Assembly (NCBI GenBank): GCA_002441545.1
Contig: DJWL01000112.1
Location: forward strand, 1-14,272
Direction: 5' to 3'
From: Flavobacteriaceae bacterium UBA6231
GTDB taxonomy: Bacteria > Bacteroidota > Bacteroidia > Flavobacteriales > Flavobacteriaceae
Length of the DNA: 14,272 nt
The translations under genes and the position numbers were made by a program. The stretch's first letter is position 1, and the number at the start of each line of letters is the position of its first letter. Below the pieces are notes generated by a model. It worked only from the letters and a program-made list of their open reading frames with translations, was not told the origin of the DNA and made no database searches. Of the stretch, positions 13,874-14,272 are shown in pieces.

Positions 13874-14272
13874 CTAAGATCCACTGCCTATTTTATAACA
13901 TACAAAACCTATTTTTTTTAATGCATCCATATCTAAGATTCCTCTACCGTCAAAAATAAAAGCTGGTTTTAACATAGTATCATAGATTCTTTGCCAATCA
14001 TAAGATTTAAATTCGTCCCATTCCGTTAAAATGGCAACAGCATGAGACTCTTTACAAGCTTCATAAGGATCGTTCTTCACTTTCAACAAAGCTCTATTCT
14101 CTTCTTCACTTCTGGAATTTAAATAGTCTAAATCAGCATAAATACGTTCTTCAACAACTTTAGGATCGTAAACTTCTATATGGGCATGTTCGTTCAACAA
14201 ATTATCTGCTACTTGAATAGCTGCAGATTCTCGCGTGTCATTTGTGTCTTTTTTAAATGCCCAACCTAAAAA
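13874..14272 (-). CDS. ugd: UDP-glucose 6-dehydrogenase (C-terminal part, cut by window edge)
   Basis: These are the last 132 residues of the enzyme that oxidises UDP-glucose to UDP-glucuronate with two NAD. The visible part begins with FLGWAFKKDTNDTRESAA, the conserved hinge to the C-terminal UDP-binding domain, in which the Lys and the DTR-E-S residues are typical. Then come YDPKV, AILTEWDEF (about 80 residues in) and FDGRGILD, a conserved UDP-glucose dehydrogenase signature near the end. The stop is TAG 13874-13876 after a short IGSGS tail, so the C-terminus is complete. The catalytic cysteine region lies outside the window. It supplies the substrate of uxs, the next gene on this strand, although about 400 bases of repeats separate them. 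Confidence 0.93.
   Translation of the reverse strand, partial: FLGWAFKKDTNDTRESAAIQVADNLLNEHAHIEVYDPKVVEERIYADLDYLNSRSEEENRALLKVKNDPYEACKESHAVAILTEWDEFKSYDWQRIYDTMLKPAFIFDGRGILDMDALKKIGFVCYKIGSGS

Noticed and set aside
13777..13959. Plus-strand 60-codon open frame at the right end
   Set aside because: It runs through the repeat block and antisense into the conserved 3' part of ugd; composition and context do not support a gene.
8500..14272. Complete capsule or phage-defence island
   Set aside because: The genes are ordinary glycan-synthesis enzymes; no nuclease, helicase, toxin, reverse transcriptase or mobile-element gene is present in the window.

Overview
The window looks like a chromosomal segment of a marine or soil Flavobacteriaceae member (phylum Bacteroidota). 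The DNA is strongly AT-rich. Several genes match uncharacterised families typical of flavobacteria (DUF5687, DUF4254, DUF6427, DUF6341). Several upstream regions carry the Bacteroidota -7 promoter element TAnnTTTG rather than a sigma70 -10 box, and Shine-Dalgarno sequences are essentially absent. There are no RNA genes, transposases, phage genes or CRISPR arrays. All family assignments come from reading the translated sequences, not from a database search.

Left part (1-4640). A minus-strand ABC exporter pair (ATPase cut by the window edge, DUF5687 membrane partner) lies downstream of a secreted DUF2059 protein that ends in a clear intrinsic terminator. Facing right is a stand-alone flavin/2Fe-2S reductase resembling PaaE. 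It converges on a minus-strand pair, DUF4254 followed by a GT9 heptosyltransferase-like enzyme, probably part of lipopolysaccharide or surface-glycan assembly.

Middle (5250-8500). Pyrimidine salvage (upp) and purine synthesis (purD) flank two small uncharacterised membrane-protein genes (DUF6427, DUF6341). Each housekeeping gene overlaps its convergent membrane-protein neighbour at the 3' end, so no intergenic space remains for a terminator.

Right part (8500-14272). This is a surface or extracellular polysaccharide block. On the plus strand a PaaK/CapK-like adenylate-forming enzyme is coupled through TAATG to a GT4 glycosyltransferase. Converging from the right on the minus strand are ugd (UDP-glucose to UDP-glucuronate, cut by the window edge), uxs (UDP-glucuronate to UDP-xylose) and a WcaJ-type initiating phosphoglycosyl transferase. 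Together they suggest synthesis of a lipid-linked glycan that draws on UDP-glucuronate and UDP-xylose. Assembly, flippase and export genes are not in the window.

The only gap over 300 bases without a gene is 13469-13873, between ugd and uxs. It holds a mosaic of short inverted-repeat modules of the kind dispersed in flavobacterial genomes and, next to uxs, a perfect 16-bp palindrome beside a TAAATTTG box, which could be an operator. I see no convincing new defence or mobile system. The most unusual features are this repeat/operator region, the use of TTG/GTG starts for three glycan genes, and the overlapping convergent gene ends.
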